Assembly: GCA_019057815.1 (NCBI GenBank)
Contig: JAHLWR010000006.1
Location: 62,001-126,000 of the forward strand
DNA: 64,000 bases
Origin: Candidatus Heimdallarchaeota archaeon
GTDB taxonomy: Archaea; Asgardarchaeota; Heimdallarchaeia; Heimdallarchaeales; Heimdallarchaeaceae
Reading direction: 5' to 3'
A model generated the notes under the pieces. It ran no database searches and was not told the DNA's origin. It worked only from the letters and a program-made list of their open reading frames with translations. Shown one piece after another: positions 34,779 through 43,446 of this stretch. Numbering within the stretch: position 1 is the first letter of the stretch; each line of letters begins with the position of its first letter. The translations under genes and the position numbers were made by a program.

Positions 34779-35740
34779 ATTTTCACCATTTTTACTATAA
34801 AAAAGCCTTCTCCATTTGTTTTATGTGGGTAGAGGCGTTTAGCTTTGCTCAATTCAGGATTTATTTGGTAATCTTTGAACTTTGTCAATCCTGTATCTCC
34901 ACAAATTTCTATTGTTTTAAGCTCTAAATCTGCTATCTCAAGTACCTTAGAAATAACAATTTCATTTTCTTCAATTTCAAGAGAACAAGTACAATAAACT
35001 AGTTCTCCTCCTGATTTCAAAACTTCTAGAGCTTTACTTAGGATTTCTATCTGGTATCGATTGAAATTTGTGAGATCGGTTAGAGTCTTTGATGATTTTC
35101 TTGTGTGATCTGTAATAATGATACCTGAACCCGAACAAGGAACATCTAGTAAAATTTTATCAAATTTAAGATTAAGTTCTTTAACACCTCGTGCATCCAT
35201 ATTTAAAACAATTGTATTTGCAACTCCCATTCTTGATAGATTCGCTTTTAAGGATCTGCAACGTTTTGAACTTATTTCAATTGCAACAATAGTGCCTTCA
35301 TTTTTCATTATCTGAGCTAAATGAGATGTCTTTCCTCCTGGTGCAGCTGTAAAATCGCCCACTAATTCGTTTGATTTAGGATTAAGTAACATCGCAGGGT
35401 ATAGAGAATTTTTTCCTTGTAGCATATAATATCCATTAAGATACTCAGGAGTGGCTCCTAGAGGAAAAGGTGATTCTAATACTTCTCGTCCCTCTGGTAA
35501 GTGTTCATCGATTTTTTTTAATTTAATGCCCTTTTCGTGTAATTTTCGTAAAATTTTGCTAAATGGTGCTCTTAAACTGTTTAACCTTATTGTTTTAGGA
35601 AGTTTTTTTTCATTAAAAAGAAGTAATCTCTTTGTACTTTCAGTACCCAACATTTCAACATAGCGTTCAATCATATACGGGAGATAACCATATTTGTCAC
35701 CTAAATCATATACGTCTGCATGGTTATCGTTTGGTGTCAT
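34775..35740 (-). CDS. NOL1/NOP2/Sun-family RNA (cytosine-5)-methyltransferase
   Basis: 321-residue SAM-dependent enzyme forming m5C in tRNA or rRNA. Rossmann motif I is VGDFTAAPGGKTSHLAQ. The two family cysteines are in LLDVPCSGSGI (motif IV) and LVYCTCSLEIEENE (motif VI, catalytic). The N-terminal part (IRLNSLRAPFSKIL) is the usual RNA-binding region. It is the first gene of a two-gene unit with the PUA protein and diverges from G1P dehydrogenase. Whether tRNA or rRNA is the target cannot be read from sequence. Confidence 0.93.
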   Translation of the reverse strand: MTPNDNHADVYDLGDKYGYLPYMIERYVEMLGTESTKRLLLFNEKKLPKTIRLNSLRAPFSKILRKLHEKGIKLKKIDEHLPEGREVLESPFPLGATPEYLNGYYMLQGKNSLYPAMLLNPKSNELVGDFTAAPGGKTSHLAQIMKNEGTIVAIEISSKRCRSLKANLSRMGVANTIVLNMDARGVKELNLKFDKILLDVPCSGSGIIITDHTRKSSKTLTDLTNFNRYQIEILSKALEVLKSGGELVYCTCSLEIEENEIVISKVLEIADLELKTIEICGDTGLTKFKDYQINPELSKAKRLYPHKTNGEGFFIVKMVKI

Positions 35741-35790
35741 TACATTTTCATTCGCTTTAAGATGTTTAACTTTTTCCTCTCATAGTTAAA

Positions 35791-35800
35791 GTATAAAAAC
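35791..35800 (+). promoter_or_regulatory. TATA box for G1P dehydrogenase
   Basis: GTATAAAAAC, centred about 30 bases before the ATG at 35826. No ribosome site lies between them, so the mRNA is probably leaderless or nearly so. Confidence 0.6.
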
Positions 35801-35825
35801 TACCTATGTATTTTACATTACAGAG

Positions 35826-36902
35826 ATGAATAGCGTTAATAATGAATTCAAACACATTGTGATGCCACAAATGCTATCTTTGGGAGCTAATATGTTGCAA
35901 AGTTTGCCAGAGATTATTGATCGTTTATCACTTGGTAACAATATTCTATTAATAACAGATGATTACCTTAGAACAAGACTTGCAAAAGATGTAGAAAGTA
36001 TTTTAGAAGATAGTGCGAAAAATGTTACTGTTAGTATTATTAAAGACAGTACTCTTGAAGAAGTAGATTCTCAATCAGAAATATTGCAAGAAGCTAAAAC
36101 AGAATTTGTCTTGGGTTTGGGTGGAGGAAGACCTATTGACATTGCAAAATTAATTTCTTTTAAAGCGAATCAAAGGTTTATATCTGTTCCAACAATTTGT
36201 TCTCATGATGGTATTGCAAGCTCGAGAGCATCAATAACTGGAAGTGGAAAAAAACACTCTATTCAAGCGCTTCCACCTATTGCTGTAGTTGCCGATACTA
36301 AAATATTGGATCAATCACCTTATCGTTTTTCAGCAGCTGGATGTGGTGATATTCTCTCAAAAAAAACTGCTATAAAAGATTGGCTTTTAGCTCATCGTTT
36401 AAAAAATGAACCAATAAGTGAGTACTCAATAGCACTTTCTCAGATGACTGTTACTTTAATCACTGAAAATGCTGATGTTATAAGAAGTCAAGTAGAAGGA
36501 TACACTAGAATTGTAATTAAAGCTCTCCTTAGTAGTTCTTTAGCAATGTGCGTTGCTGGTTCTTCAAGACCAGGGAGCGGGTCAGAACATATGTTCAGTC
36601 ATGTATTAGACGCCATAGCTGTAAAGCCTGCTCTTCATGGAGAACAATGTGCTCTTGGTACTCTAATAATGGCTTATTTACATGATTTGGACTGGAAAAA
36701 TATTAGATTAATTATGCAAAAGATTGGACTCCCCATTAAAGCAAAGGATTTGGGTCTATCTGAAGAAGAAGTGATTGAAGCTCTTAAAACTGCTCATTCT
36801 ATAAGACCTGAACGCTTTACAATTCTTGGCAAGGAAGGGTTAACTCATAAAGCAGCTATTCGTGCAGTCGAAACAACTGGAATAATAGAAGATATATCGT
36901 AA
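35826..36902 (+). CDS. egsA: sn-glycerol-1-phosphate dehydrogenase
   Basis: Reduces dihydroxyacetone phosphate to glycerol-1-phosphate, the defining first step of archaeal membrane lipids. The NAD(P)-binding glycine motif LGLGGGRPIDIAK and the segment SVPTICSHDGIASSRAS are typical. Zinc ligands are recognisable: the Asp of AAGCGDILSK, the His of GSEHMFSH and the His of LHGEQCALG. 358 residues, standard length. This gene argues strongly for an archaeal host. It is followed 41 bases later by a UPF0179 gene. Confidence 0.97.
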   Translation: MNSVNNEFKHIVMPQMLSLGANMLQSLPEIIDRLSLGNNILLITDDYLRTRLAKDVESILEDSAKNVTVSIIKDSTLEEVDSQSEILQEAKTEFVLGLGGGRPIDIAKLISFKANQRFISVPTICSHDGIASSRASITGSGKKHSIQALPPIAVVADTKILDQSPYRFSAAGCGDILSKKTAIKDWLLAHRLKNEPISEYSIALSQMTVTLITENADVIRSQVEGYTRIVIKALLSSSLAMCVAGSSRPGSGSEHMFSHVLDAIAVKPALHGEQCALGTLIMAYLHDLDWKNIRLIMQKIGLPIKAKDLGLSEEEVIEALKTAHSIRPERFTILGKEGLTHKAAIRAVETTGIIEDIS

Positions 36903-36943
36903 GGGACAATATTAAAAAAGTCAAGTCTTAAAAATGTCTCAGA

Positions 36944-37381
36944 ATGGTTATTACGCTCGTAGAAAAAAACATAGCAAAAATTGGATATATATTTACACAT
37001 GTTGGAGAAACACAAACCTGTGAATTTTGCCTATTGAGGCATGTTTGTATCGATTCGCTTGAAAAAAACAAATCTTATACAATAAAATCCATTATGGGGA
37101 AAGAACATACTTACTTAATTGATGATAGTAAAATGATAGTGTGTAATGTTGAAGAAGCTAATTATAAGATAACCATTCAAAACACAAAATTTTTGGACAA
37201 TATTGTTATAAAAAGAGCATCCATTAATTGTAAAGAAGTTATTTGTGAATATTACGAAAACTGTTTGCATCCAAATTTTGAGGAACAAGCCAAGATAAAA
37301 ATAATAAGGAAGATTAAAAAAATCAAGTGCCCACTTGATTTAAATCTGATTCTTATTGAAGCCAGAAAAATAGACGAATAG
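36944..37381 (+). CDS. UPF0179 family protein, Cys-rich
   Basis: 145 residues matching the archaeal UPF0179 family. An N-terminal CEFCLLRHVC cluster is followed by a beta-rich middle. A second cysteine group (CKEVICEYYENCLHP) and a final Cys in KIKCPLDLN complete the pattern. The spacing suggests one or two metal or Fe-S sites. No experimentally established function is known to me. It ends one base before the convergent FKBP gene. Confidence 0.85.
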   Translation: MVITLVEKNIAKIGYIFTHVGETQTCEFCLLRHVCIDSLEKNKSYTIKSIMGKEHTYLIDDSKMIVCNVEEANYKITIQNTKFLDNIVIKRASINCKEVICEYYENCLHPNFEEQAKIKIIRKIKKIKCPLDLNLILIEARKIDE

Positions 37382-37382
37382 T

Positions 37383-38072
37383 TCATTCTATTTCAAAGCT
37401 TTCAATGAAAGTAACATGGGTATATTTTTTACTAATTTCACCAAGATCACGAGCTACTCCTGCTCGTGTGAATTGAATGAATTCCATGAAGCGAGTAAAT
37501 TTTGGGAGTTCAACTATGAGTTTTTTATCCTTAATTTTAATGATGGCTTCGGAGAAATCTACACCTGGAAGTCTTTTTTCTAATAGGCAGATAAATTGCT
37601 CCTTGATATCATCTATCTTCTTTACAACTTCTACTTCATATATTAAATCGATGCCTGCTAAATCGTGATTAAAATCAACCTTCACTCTACTACTAGATAC
37701 CTTCTGAATTGTACCTCTTTCACCGTTAAGTTCAACTTTAAGCCCTTCTTTTGGTTTAATTGACAATCTTTGGAATTCTCTTCTTTGTATTAGCCTGATT
37801 TTTGATCTATCACGCAATCCAAAACCCTTTTTCGCTTCCAGACTTATAGTTTTTTTCTCTCCTTCTTTCATGCCTATTAATTGTTCTTCCAATCCCACAG
37901 GCAACCAGTTTTTTCCTAAGATGACTGTAAACGGTCTGTAAATGACTTTTTCATCATAAATGTTTTCGCGTTTTGCAATATCCTCGGAAGTAGTGTCAAA
38001 TACCTGATTCTCTTGTTTTTTTCTGCCTGTATAATTGATTTTTACCATATTACCTGCTGTAAGTGTAGTCAT
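37383..38072 (-). CDS. FKBP-type peptidyl-prolyl isomerase, archaeal SlyD-like long form
   Basis: Folding catalyst/chaperone of about 229 residues. The FKBP domain is split by an inserted flap: VKINYTGRKKQENQVFDTT, then FTVILGKNWLPVGLEEQLIG, EGEKKTISLEAKKGFGLRD, and after the insert DLAGIDLIYEVEVV (family: N-pLAG-L-F-V-V). A C-terminal extension of about 70 residues (KLIVELPKFTRFMEFIQ) is typical of archaeal long FKBPs. The ATG at 38072, with GTGA 6 bases upstream, is preferred to a GTG at 38081. Confidence 0.92.
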   Translation of the reverse strand: MTTLTAGNMVKINYTGRKKQENQVFDTTSEDIAKRENIYDEKVIYRPFTVILGKNWLPVGLEEQLIGMKEGEKKTISLEAKKGFGLRDRSKIRLIQRREFQRLSIKPKEGLKVELNGERGTIQKVSSSRVKVDFNHDLAGIDLIYEVEVVKKIDDIKEQFICLLEKRLPGVDFSEAIIKIKDKKLIVELPKFTRFMEFIQFTRAGVARDLGEISKKYTHVTFIESFEIE

Positions 38073-38129
38073 TAAATTCACTAGTGTATAATCTTCGTTA
38101 ATTATAGTTTGTGCGAATGTATATTTAAA

Positions 38130-38816
38130 TTATGTTTTTTGTAATCTATTAATATTCTTTATTTGTTGGAAAATTCTTTCGTAATCAGAATCGATGCATT
38201 CGGAATCTAGCCCACTGATAAATGACTTTAGAATTACACACTTCCTATGAGCAAGATTTTTTGTAATACGAAAATGCATATGCGAAGGAAGTTTAAACAA
38301 TTTCTCATAAAAATGTTCTTTTGCCTTCTTCAAATCACGTTTGTGTTCAATGCTATAGCTTATTGTACGATACAAACCTATTGATCCTAATGCATCGAGA
38401 GCATCTGCATCTTGGAGAATCTTTGCTTCCTTTGTTTTCGGTTCAATCTCTTTACTATAACGATGAGATAGAATAGCTTCACTAACTTCTTTTATTAACG
38501 GCTCTAAACCCCTTTTCTTTAAGAATTCAGAAACAATCGCTGCGCTAACTTCTGCATGGCATTTTCCAGTTTTTTTCTCAACAATTCTCCCCACATCATG
38601 AAATAAAGCTGCAAGGATTACTACATCTATAGCTCCTCCCAGTTTCTTAGTTAATTTAATACACGTGTTTGTAACTCGAATTGTATGCTCAAGTGAATGT
38701 GAATCACTACTTTCGTCTTCTGCAAATTTATCTACAACGTAGTTATATGCCTCCAGTATTATGCTGGTAAATTGATTGTGATCTGAAAAATATTTTATTC
38801 TGTGTCTTTTTAACAT
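38130..38816 (-). CDS. HD-domain phosphohydrolase
   Basis: 228 residues. The HD signature is complete: H in HSLEHTIRVTN, the HD pair in LAALFHDVGRI, and the late Asp in ILQDADALDALG. Family members hydrolyse nucleotides or cyclic nucleotides. The closest style is the YedJ/uncharacterised metal-dependent group. It is the last gene of the leftward unit 41300-38130 and begins 3 bases after the metallophosphoesterase stop, so the two phosphohydrolases are probably made together. Substrate unknown. Confidence 0.9.
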   Translation of the reverse strand: MLKRHRIKYFSDHNQFTSIILEAYNYVVDKFAEDESSDSHSLEHTIRVTNTCIKLTKKLGGAIDVVILAALFHDVGRIVEKKTGKCHAEVSAAIVSEFLKKRGLEPLIKEVSEAILSHRYSKEIEPKTKEAKILQDADALDALGSIGLYRTISYSIEHKRDLKKAKEHFYEKLFKLPSHMHFRITKNLAHRKCVILKSFISGLDSECIDSDYERIFQQIKNINRLQKT

Positions 38817-38819
38817 TAT

Positions 38820-39467
38820 TTACATCTCTTTAATGTCGTGAATGTTGTAGATTTTTCCTGTAACAGTGTAAAGCTCATCAATAGATATAATCGCATAATT
38901 TCCTATTGTAACCGGTCCTGGGTTGATTAGAACACAATCATTAATTCTTGATATTACTGGTGACTCATGAATGTGTCCCGCAATATGAAGGAAAATGTTA
39001 GTATATTTTTCAAGAACATTTCTTACTACCAACGAACCTCGGTGTTTGTTAAGTGAAACTAAATCTGTTTCTGTTCCATATGGAGGAATATGGGTAATTA
39101 AACAAACCTTTTCCTTCCTTCTATGTAATTTTTTTAAAGAAGCTTTTTTTATTTTGGGTTTATGTGTTCCAAAACCCAAGACTGTAAAGAAATCTAGTTT
39201 ATAGAAGTGAGACTCTAATAGAGTTGCCGGTGATGAAAACGTTTTATCTACTTTTGGGTCACAATTCCCTAGCACGAAGTAAGTTTTTGCGATGTACTTT
39301 GTTATTAAATTAAGAACATTTTCAAGATCATTAATCGTTCCAAAATTTGTTATATCTCCTGCGATAAAACAGAAATCAATACCTTTCTTCTGGTTTCTTT
39401 CCAAAATAGACTTTAAGGCAATCACCTGTCCATGTATGTCTGAAAGAATTAAAACCGTTTTTTGCAA
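38820..39467 (-). CDS. YfcE/MJ0936-like metallophosphoesterase
   Basis: 215 residues with all calcineurin-fold motifs: ILSDIHGQ, FIAGDITNFG, VLGNCDPK (GNCD rather than GNHD), LITHIPPYG and HIAGHIHESP. The family comprises phosphodiesterases with broad substrate range. The start is TTG, supported by GGTGAT 6 bases upstream. It is in a unit with the HD hydrolase (downstream) and the DUF1616-type membrane genes (upstream, 12-base gap). Confidence 0.92.
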   Translation of the reverse strand: MQKTVLILSDIHGQVIALKSILERNQKKGIDFCFIAGDITNFGTINDLENVLNLITKYIAKTYFVLGNCDPKVDKTFSSPATLLESHFYKLDFFTVLGFGTHKPKIKKASLKKLHRRKEKVCLITHIPPYGTETDLVSLNKHRGSLVVRNVLEKYTNIFLHIAGHIHESPVISRINDCVLINPGPVTIGNYAIISIDELYTVTGKIYNIHDIKEM

Positions 39468-39479
39468 TAAATCACCTTA

Positions 39480-40109
39480 TTATAGATAAGAAAGTTCCAG
39501 GAACACAGCTACACCTGAATATTGAAATTGCCCTGCTGTAGTGTCGAAGCTCCACAACTCAAAAACAACTTTAAATTGATTATTTTCTCCTAAAAATTGT
39601 TTTATATTCTCATTTACATATAACGAAATTAATGTAGGTCCCCAGATATAATCTGCTTCAATAGTTTTCGCTACTTCTTTCTCTGCTTTGGTTGCTGAAG
39701 GAAGAATTTTTTCGAAAGTGTTTTGAGCATATAACATGTAACACTCTGAAGGTGGTACAGCGAAATCTAAACTTATTATTTGTGAAAGTTCTGTAATTTT
39801 AACTCGAACTTCGTAATAGTTAACTTTACTACCATAATTTTTCACCATGAAAAATATGGTTTCATTTTGATCTGTATTAATCACAGTAGGATAATTCGTA
39901 GCCAAAAAACTATTTTCTGTTGAATCATACATAAGTAAAGATAATTCAGAAAAATCATTTTCAGGGAGTGAAGTGAAGAAAACCGCAGCAAATGTTGCTA
40001 CAATAACTAAACTAGTGAAAACTATAGCGAACTTTACAATGTTTTCTACTTCTCTTTTTCTAAACATTATTTTTGAATTTTTATTTATGTCCAGTTTAAT
40101 TTTTTTCAT
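39480..40109 (-). CDS. Membrane-anchored extracytoplasmic protein, DUF1616 C-terminal-like
   Basis: 209 residues. An N-terminal helix (about 24-48, KFAIVFTSLVIVATFAAVFF) precedes an outside beta-domain. The sequence YDSTENSFLATNYPTVINTD followed by FFMVKNYGSKVNYYEVRVKI is like the extracytoplasmic part that follows the membrane region in full DUF1616 proteins. It overlaps the preceding gene by 14 bases. With the two upstream genes it appears to make up, in pieces, what many archaea encode as one polypeptide. Function unknown. Confidence 0.7.
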   Translation of the reverse strand: MKKIKLDINKNSKIMFRKREVENIVKFAIVFTSLVIVATFAAVFFTSLPENDFSELSLLMYDSTENSFLATNYPTVINTDQNETIFFMVKNYGSKVNYYEVRVKITELSQIISLDFAVPPSECYMLYAQNTFEKILPSATKAEKEVAKTIEADYIWGPTLISLYVNENIKQFLGENNQFKVVFELWSFDTTAGQFQYSGVAVFLELSYL

Positions 40110-40641
40110 TCGCTTTCTTCACTTCCGTGTCAGGATAAATAATCTGGAGTTTACCATATTCCTCTTGTTGTTTTTCTTTATACCATGGATAAATCTTCTT
40201 TTTAGTTATAATCCCAAGAAAAACAAGGACTGCACCACCACATACTCCAATTATGGTATTGATGATTTTTTTATTATTTCTTTTTGTGTCAATTAGATTA
40301 TTGATATCGTCAGTAAGTTCATTTAATTGTGATATCGCAAGGTTAGCTTTTCCAATTGCTGTAGTATAGTTTCCGTCTTGAAAAGCTATGTCTGCTTCTT
40401 TAATTATATCTAAAACGTTGTCTGCTACCAGAACACTAGCTTTGATTTCTATGTTTTGCAGATAAGCTTGTTCCAATAATATTATAACCTCAATCAACTT
40501 TTCTTGTGCTTCTTGAATTAGATTCTCAGCTTCTAATTGTGATTGTGCCTGCGTAGTTTGTAAAAATGCAAGCGATATGAAGATCGATAAAATGATAGTA
40601 TTTTTTACAAAAGTGTGAAGTTTTTGCGAATAATGGTTCAT
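40096..40641 (-). CDS. Secreted helical protein with C-terminal membrane helix
   Basis: 181 residues: signal peptide (TIILSIFISLAFLQTTQAQ), a helical-hairpin domain of about 90 residues (LIQEAQEKLIEVIILLEQAY ... IAFQDGNYTTAIGKANLAIS) resembling the four-helix segments seen between membrane parts of surface-assembly proteins, then a transmembrane helix (IINTIIGVCGGAVLVFLGII) and a charged cytosolic tail. It overlaps the DUF1616 gene upstream by 4 bases and the next gene downstream by 14, so all three products are probably made in step and may form one complex. Confidence 0.75.
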   Translation of the reverse strand: MNHYSQKLHTFVKNTIILSIFISLAFLQTTQAQSQLEAENLIQEAQEKLIEVIILLEQAYLQNIEIKASVLVADNVLDIIKEADIAFQDGNYTTAIGKANLAISQLNELTDDINNLIDTKRNNKKIINTIIGVCGGAVLVFLGIITKKKIYPWYKEKQQEEYGKLQIIYPDTEVKKANEKN

Positions 40642-41300
40642 TCTTTTTCGCCTTTCTTTAAAATAACTTTGTTAAAAACTGTTTCAAGTTTTCCAGAACC
40701 AATTAGAATTCGTAAGGCAGAAGATAAAAGAAGTAATACAATAGTAACTAAGCCTATAGATACAACAAAAGAATAATCATCAATCACCCAATAAGTATCA
40801 AGCGATATCCCGGTGAAAATGACGATACCGATATTAACCCCGAGAGCTAATAATATTCTCTCAAATTGATCTATTGTCTCGTACAATTTTGGGAAAAGAA
40901 GATTAGCAAAGGTCCATCCAGGGATGAAAAGGCAAAACAACAAACCAATTATCGTGCGTAAAAAAATGACAGGGGAATCCCTTTGGACTAAAAGAACTAG
41001 TGGGAAAAAAATTAGAGTAAAAGATAATATGACCCAGAATTCAACTGAATAATAATGGAATCTTAAGAAGAAATTTCTTAAAGTAGAAGGAAGATTTCTT
41101 TCAATTCTAGTGGCACCTAAATGTATCTTTTTTTCCTTCTCCATCTGTTGAATTGCACCATATATCTCAGTTTTCTCTAAATCAGTCTTTTTTTGAACAA
41201 GATGAACCAATCTTCTTACAGTGTTAGGGCGCTCATCCCTTAGAGTATCCTGAATCAATTGCTTAGTTTTTGCTGTTTTTCCTGTCATATCTTCAAACAC
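40638..41300 (-). CDS. DUF1616 membrane protein with N-terminal winged helix
   Basis: 220 residues. The first about 65 form a winged-helix-like domain (TVRRLVHLVQKKTDLEKTEIYGAIQQMEKEKKI). Four membrane helices follow, with the DUF1616 signature LRTIIGLLFCLFIPGWTFANLLFPK, then ERILLALGVNIGIVIFTG. DUF1616 proteins are typically archaeal, are often near surface-glycan or sortase genes, and have no proven role. A DNA- or protein-binding wing fused to membrane helices suggests signalling or partner recruitment (inference). First gene of a five-gene leftward unit. Confidence 0.82.
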   Translation of the reverse strand: MFEDMTGKTAKTKQLIQDTLRDERPNTVRRLVHLVQKKTDLEKTEIYGAIQQMEKEKKIHLGATRIERNLPSTLRNFFLRFHYYSVEFWVILSFTLIFFPLVLLVQRDSPVIFLRTIIGLLFCLFIPGWTFANLLFPKLYETIDQFERILLALGVNIGIVIFTGISLDTYWVIDDYSFVVSIGLVTIVLLLLSSALRILIGSGKLETVFNKVILKKGEKE

Positions 41301-41363
41301 TAATCGCGATGGAATAAAAAAATGTTTTTGAGGTGTTAAAATAATTGAGCGACAAATTTGCTT

Positions 41364-42536
41364 CTATTCCTCTATTTTAGCCAACGCTTCTTTAAGAGCA
41401 TCAGTTTTATCAGTTCTTTCCCATGTGAAATCAGGATCCTCTCTACCGAAATGACCATAAACTGCCGTTTTCTTGTAAATGGGTCTCTTTAAATCCAATT
41501 CTTTTATTATGGAACTTGGTTTGAAATCGAATACTTGATTGAATGCTTTTCTCAGTTTTTCAATAGATACTTTCTCGGTTCCAAAACAATCTATATTAAT
41601 TGCAAGGGGTTCTGGTACCCCAATTGCGTATGCTACTTGCACTTCACATTTGTCTGCAAGACAAGTGGCTACAATATTTTTAGCGGCGTAACGAGCATAA
41701 TAAGATGCTGATCTATCTACCTTTGAAGGGTCTTTCCCTGAAAATGCTCCTCCCCCATGACTATCAACTCCACCGTAGGTGTCAACGATTATTTTTCTTC
41801 CCGTTAAACCTGAATCTCCTTGGGGTCCACCTATAACGAATCTGCCTGTTTTGTTGATGAGAATCTTTGTTTTCTCATCTATCATCTTTTCTGGTATAAT
41901 TGGCATAATTACTTTTTCTATGATTCCTTCTTCGATTTCTTCTATTGTTACATCTTCTGTGTGTTGTGCAGCAATAACAATGGCATGCACTCTTATGGGC
42001 GTTCCATTATTATACTCTACAGTCACTAAACTTTTTCCATCTGGTCTGAGAAAAGGTAAAATGCCTTTTTTTCTTACTTCTGCCAGCTTTTGAGTTAATT
42101 TGTGAGATAACACAATTGGTAGAGGCATATATTCGGGCGTGGTATTTGTAGCATATCCAAACATAATCCCTTGATCACCAGCTCCTTGTTGTTCAGAGCC
42201 ACTTCGTTTAATCCCTTGAGCTATATCTGATGATTGAGAATGAATAACATTAATTATGGCACAACCTCTGTAATCAAAACCAATCGATGAATCATCATAT
42301 CCAATTTCTTTGATAGTTTCTCTGACAATTTTCTGATAATTAATATTGATTGCATTTGTTGTAATCTCTCCCCCTATAACAACTAGTCCAGTTGTGACAA
42401 AAGTTTCACAAGCAACATGAGCATCAGGATCTTCTTTCAGTATTGCATCTAAAATAGCATCAGAAATTTGATCACACACTTTGTCTGGATGACCTTCTGT
42501 TACACTTTCACTTGTAATAAATCTTCTTGTACTCAT
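41364..42536 (-). CDS. metK: S-adenosylmethionine synthetase, bacterial/eukaryotic type
   Basis: Makes SAM from ATP and methionine. Signature blocks are of the bacterial/eukaryotic class, not the archaeal class: [71 protein letters not shown], and the P-loop-like [17 protein letters not shown]. 390 residues, full length. Most archaea have the unrelated-looking archaeal MAT family, so this form suggests transfer or an Asgard-specific distribution. Confidence 0.97.
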   Translation of the reverse strand: MSTRRFITSESVTEGHPDKVCDQISDAILDAILKEDPDAHVACETFVTTGLVVIGGEITTNAININYQKIVRETIKEIGYDDSSIGFDYRGCAIINVIHSQSSDIAQGIKRSGSEQQGAGDQGIMFGYATNTTPEYMPLPIVLSHKLTQKLAEVRKKGILPFLRPDGKSLVTVEYNNGTPIRVHAIVIAAQHTEDVTIEEIEEGIIEKVIMPIIPEKMIDEKTKILINKTGRFVIGGPQGDSGLTGRKIIVDTYGGVDSHGGGAFSGKDPSKVDRSASYYARYAAKNIVATCLADKCEVQVAYAIGVPEPLAINIDCFGTEKVSIEKLRKAFNQVFDFKPSSIIKELDLKRPIYKKTAVYGHFGREDPDFTWERTDKTDALKEALAKIEE

Positions 42537-42673
42537 TCTCTAGGCAGCTCCGTCTTACTCATATCTCAAAATGAGTTCGTATACTATAAAATAATTATGT
42601 TCTATAAGATTTGGTGTATTAGAAAAATTTTGCCAAGATAATTTGTATTCTGTTTCAGATTTTTCTCTTAACC

Positions 42674-43336
42674 TTAACTATCTATGTTTGTAAAATCTGA
42701 CATCATTCTCAGCCCCATAATTGATTCAGCTAATTCCTCTTTTGAAGGAATATCAATTGGATTGGGATTCCGAGCTATGTTGGCTAGTTTTGAAGACACT
42801 TTTTCAATTTCATAGAGGTATCTACGGCTTTGACCTTTTTCTAGTAAATCATCTCTGATATCAGCAAGATATTTTGAAATTTTCATTAAATCTTTAAACA
42901 AATCTTGGCTTTCTTCAATTAGCTCTAGAAGATAATCAAAACCTTCCTTCAAAGAACCCTTTTTCGGGTTCAAAGTGTCTTCTAAGTGATTTTCTAAGCT
43001 TTCCACAAGTTTTCGTTCACAGCTTTCACGTTGAGTCTCTCTCTCAACATTGTTTTTTTCAACTACTGCAGTATAAAGGTGTTTAAATGTTTGCTCCAGC
43101 ACTTCTTTGGATTGAAGTTCAGGAATAAGGTGTATTAATTCAGTTTTCATTAGAATTCTTCTTTCATTTTTAAGAAAATAATTATAATCTATTTTGGAAA
43201 TCTTATCTTCTGCTACCAATTTTTTAATTTCTTTTCGAAATGACACTCTGTTTCCTAAACCCTTCCAAAATGAGGGATTAATATTTTGCTTTATTGTGTC
43301 TGAAAGTTCATCTAAGGTTGTCTTTGATGAAGGCAT
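42674..43336 (-). CDS. Helical cytosolic protein of unknown function
   Basis: 220 residues, almost wholly alpha-helical and highly charged, without membrane segments, signal peptide or recognised motif. Helices are apparent at about 5-60 (basic, KGLGNRVSFRKEIKKLVAED), 75-115, 130-160 (YLLELIEESQDLFKDLMKIS) and 165-190. It diverges from the nucleotidyltransferase gene. No operon partner. Confidence 0.6.
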   Translation of the reverse strand: MPSSKTTLDELSDTIKQNINPSFWKGLGNRVSFRKEIKKLVAEDKISKIDYNYFLKNERRILMKTELIHLIPELQSKEVLEQTFKHLYTAVVEKNNVERETQRESCERKLVESLENHLEDTLNPKKGSLKEGFDYLLELIEESQDLFKDLMKISKYLADIRDDLLEKGQSRRYLYEIEKVSSKLANIARNPNPIDIPSKEELAESIMGLRMMSDFTNIDS

Positions 43337-43446
43337 GAGTAAACCTTTCTATTCTCGTTAATAAGAGTTTCTTCCTTTGAAAATGTAGTGAATATTCTGT
43401 TATTTTATCACAAAACATATCAATACAAATATTTTAGTGAATACAG

